Positions 13,109 through 13,319 of a stretch of 13,319 nt of DNA are shown piece by piece; the first letter of the stretch is position 1, and each line of letters opens with the position of its first letter. The position numbers and the translations under genes were made by a program. Origin of the DNA: Dehalococcoidia bacterium (lineage in GTDB: Bacteria; Chloroflexota; Dehalococcoidia; Dehalococcoidales; RBG-16-60-22); contig JAUXAC010000028.1 in NCBI GenBank assembly GCA_030615035.1, positions 1 to 13,319 on the forward strand, in the 5' to 3' direction. The notes beneath the pieces are model-generated. The model was given only the letters and a program-made list of their open reading frames with translations, searched no databases and was not told the DNA's origin.

Positions 13109-13319
13109 CTATGCTCCATTGCCACCATCATCTCCACTATCGCCACCAGCATCTTCTACCTGAGTCTCGGCAAGCCTTACCTTAACTGCTGCGGGGCGAC
13201 CATCCCGTCCCTGACCCTTCTCAAATTCAACTTCTTGTCCTTCGCTAAGGCTATTAAATTCCACTCCTTCAAGTTCGTTGCGATGGAAGAAGAGGTCTGT
13301 TTCATCCTCTGTCTTGATA
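13109..13319 (-). CDS. Cold-shock domain protein, 5'-partial
   Basis: An open minus-strand frame without a start in the window; it runs off the right edge, so only the last 70 codons are seen. The visible part begins IKTEDETDLFFHRNELEGVE, the second half of the cold-shock beta-barrel: the RNP2-like DLFFHRNEL corresponds to the usual DVFVHxS, followed by LSEGQEVEFEKGQGRDGRPAAVKV as the last strands. Such proteins bind single-stranded RNA or DNA and melt RNA structure. After the domain (about V50) comes a 20-residue acidic Gly-rich tail (EDAGGDSGDDGGNGA), longer than in the minimal CspA type. GC-rich hairpins follow the stop. Family assignment is firm; which paralogue is unknown. Confidence 0.88.
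   Translation of the reverse strand, partial: IKTEDETDLFFHRNELEGVEFNSLSEGQEVEFEKGQGRDGRPAAVKVRLAETQVEDAGGDSGDDGGNGA

Noticed and set aside
13001..13200. 10-bp inverted repeat GTCGCCCCGC / GCGGGGCGAC about 190 bp apart
   Set aside because: One arm is coding within the cold-shock gene, and the length is within chance for GC-rich DNA.

Overview
The window looks like a stretch of bacterial chromosome of medium GC content, probably from Chloroflexota, perhaps the Dehalococcoidia side. That assignment is an inference. It rests mainly on the 46-residue DUF5679-type zinc-ribbon protein at 5663-5803 and on the style of the small HTH and Cys-rich proteins near 4.0-4.4 kb. No rRNA, tRNA, CRISPR array, transposase or integrase was seen.

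Layout: (1) 2-2773, plus strand: the 3' part of a large soluble sensor histidine kinase with six PAS units and a NarX/DegS-type HisKA_3/HATPase core, running off the left edge. (2) 2885-3865, minus: an extended-SDR NAD(P)-dependent epimerase/reductase. (3) 4020-5238, minus: a compact run of five small genes: a 74-aa unknown, a lone sigma-70 region-4 protein, a 33-aa peptide resembling a type IV pilin N-terminus, a 50-aa Cys-rich protein, and a 73-aa HTH protein whose ribosome site overlaps the stop of the Cys-rich gene. Three of these were found by reading the strand directly or had their start moved. (4) 5663-5803, plus: the DUF5679 gene with a likely promoter and terminator. (5) 5871-7231: about 1.4 kb without a convincing gene, holding two related palindromes with 11-6-11 geometry like Xer/dif sites, 424 bp apart.

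(6) 7232-10578, plus: a co-directional cassette of a papain-fold (C1A) cysteine peptidase with all catalytic residues, two micro-ORFs with strong Shine-Dalgarno sites (one a 32-aa membrane peptide), a 257-aa membrane-anchored protein of unknown family, and a 378-aa Vps62-related protein. (7) 10880-12874, plus: a stand-alone PHP-phosphoesterase/SMC-like ATPase fusion of the TrlF/Ppl kind, a family linked to anti-phage defence, here short and with a departed Walker A and H-loop. It has its own likely promoter. (8) 13109-13319, minus: the 3' part of a cold-shock-domain protein with an acidic Gly-rich tail, cut by the right edge.

The left and right ends (kinase, SDR, cold-shock protein) read as ordinary chromosome. 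The middle (4-12.9 kb) reads as accessory DNA: small regulators, site-specific-recombination-like palindromes, decayed intergenic sequence, an unexplained protease/Vps62 cassette and a defence-type ATPase. Whether the cassette and the PHP-ATPase work together cannot be told from the sequence. A hairpin and a new promoter between them suggest separate transcription.
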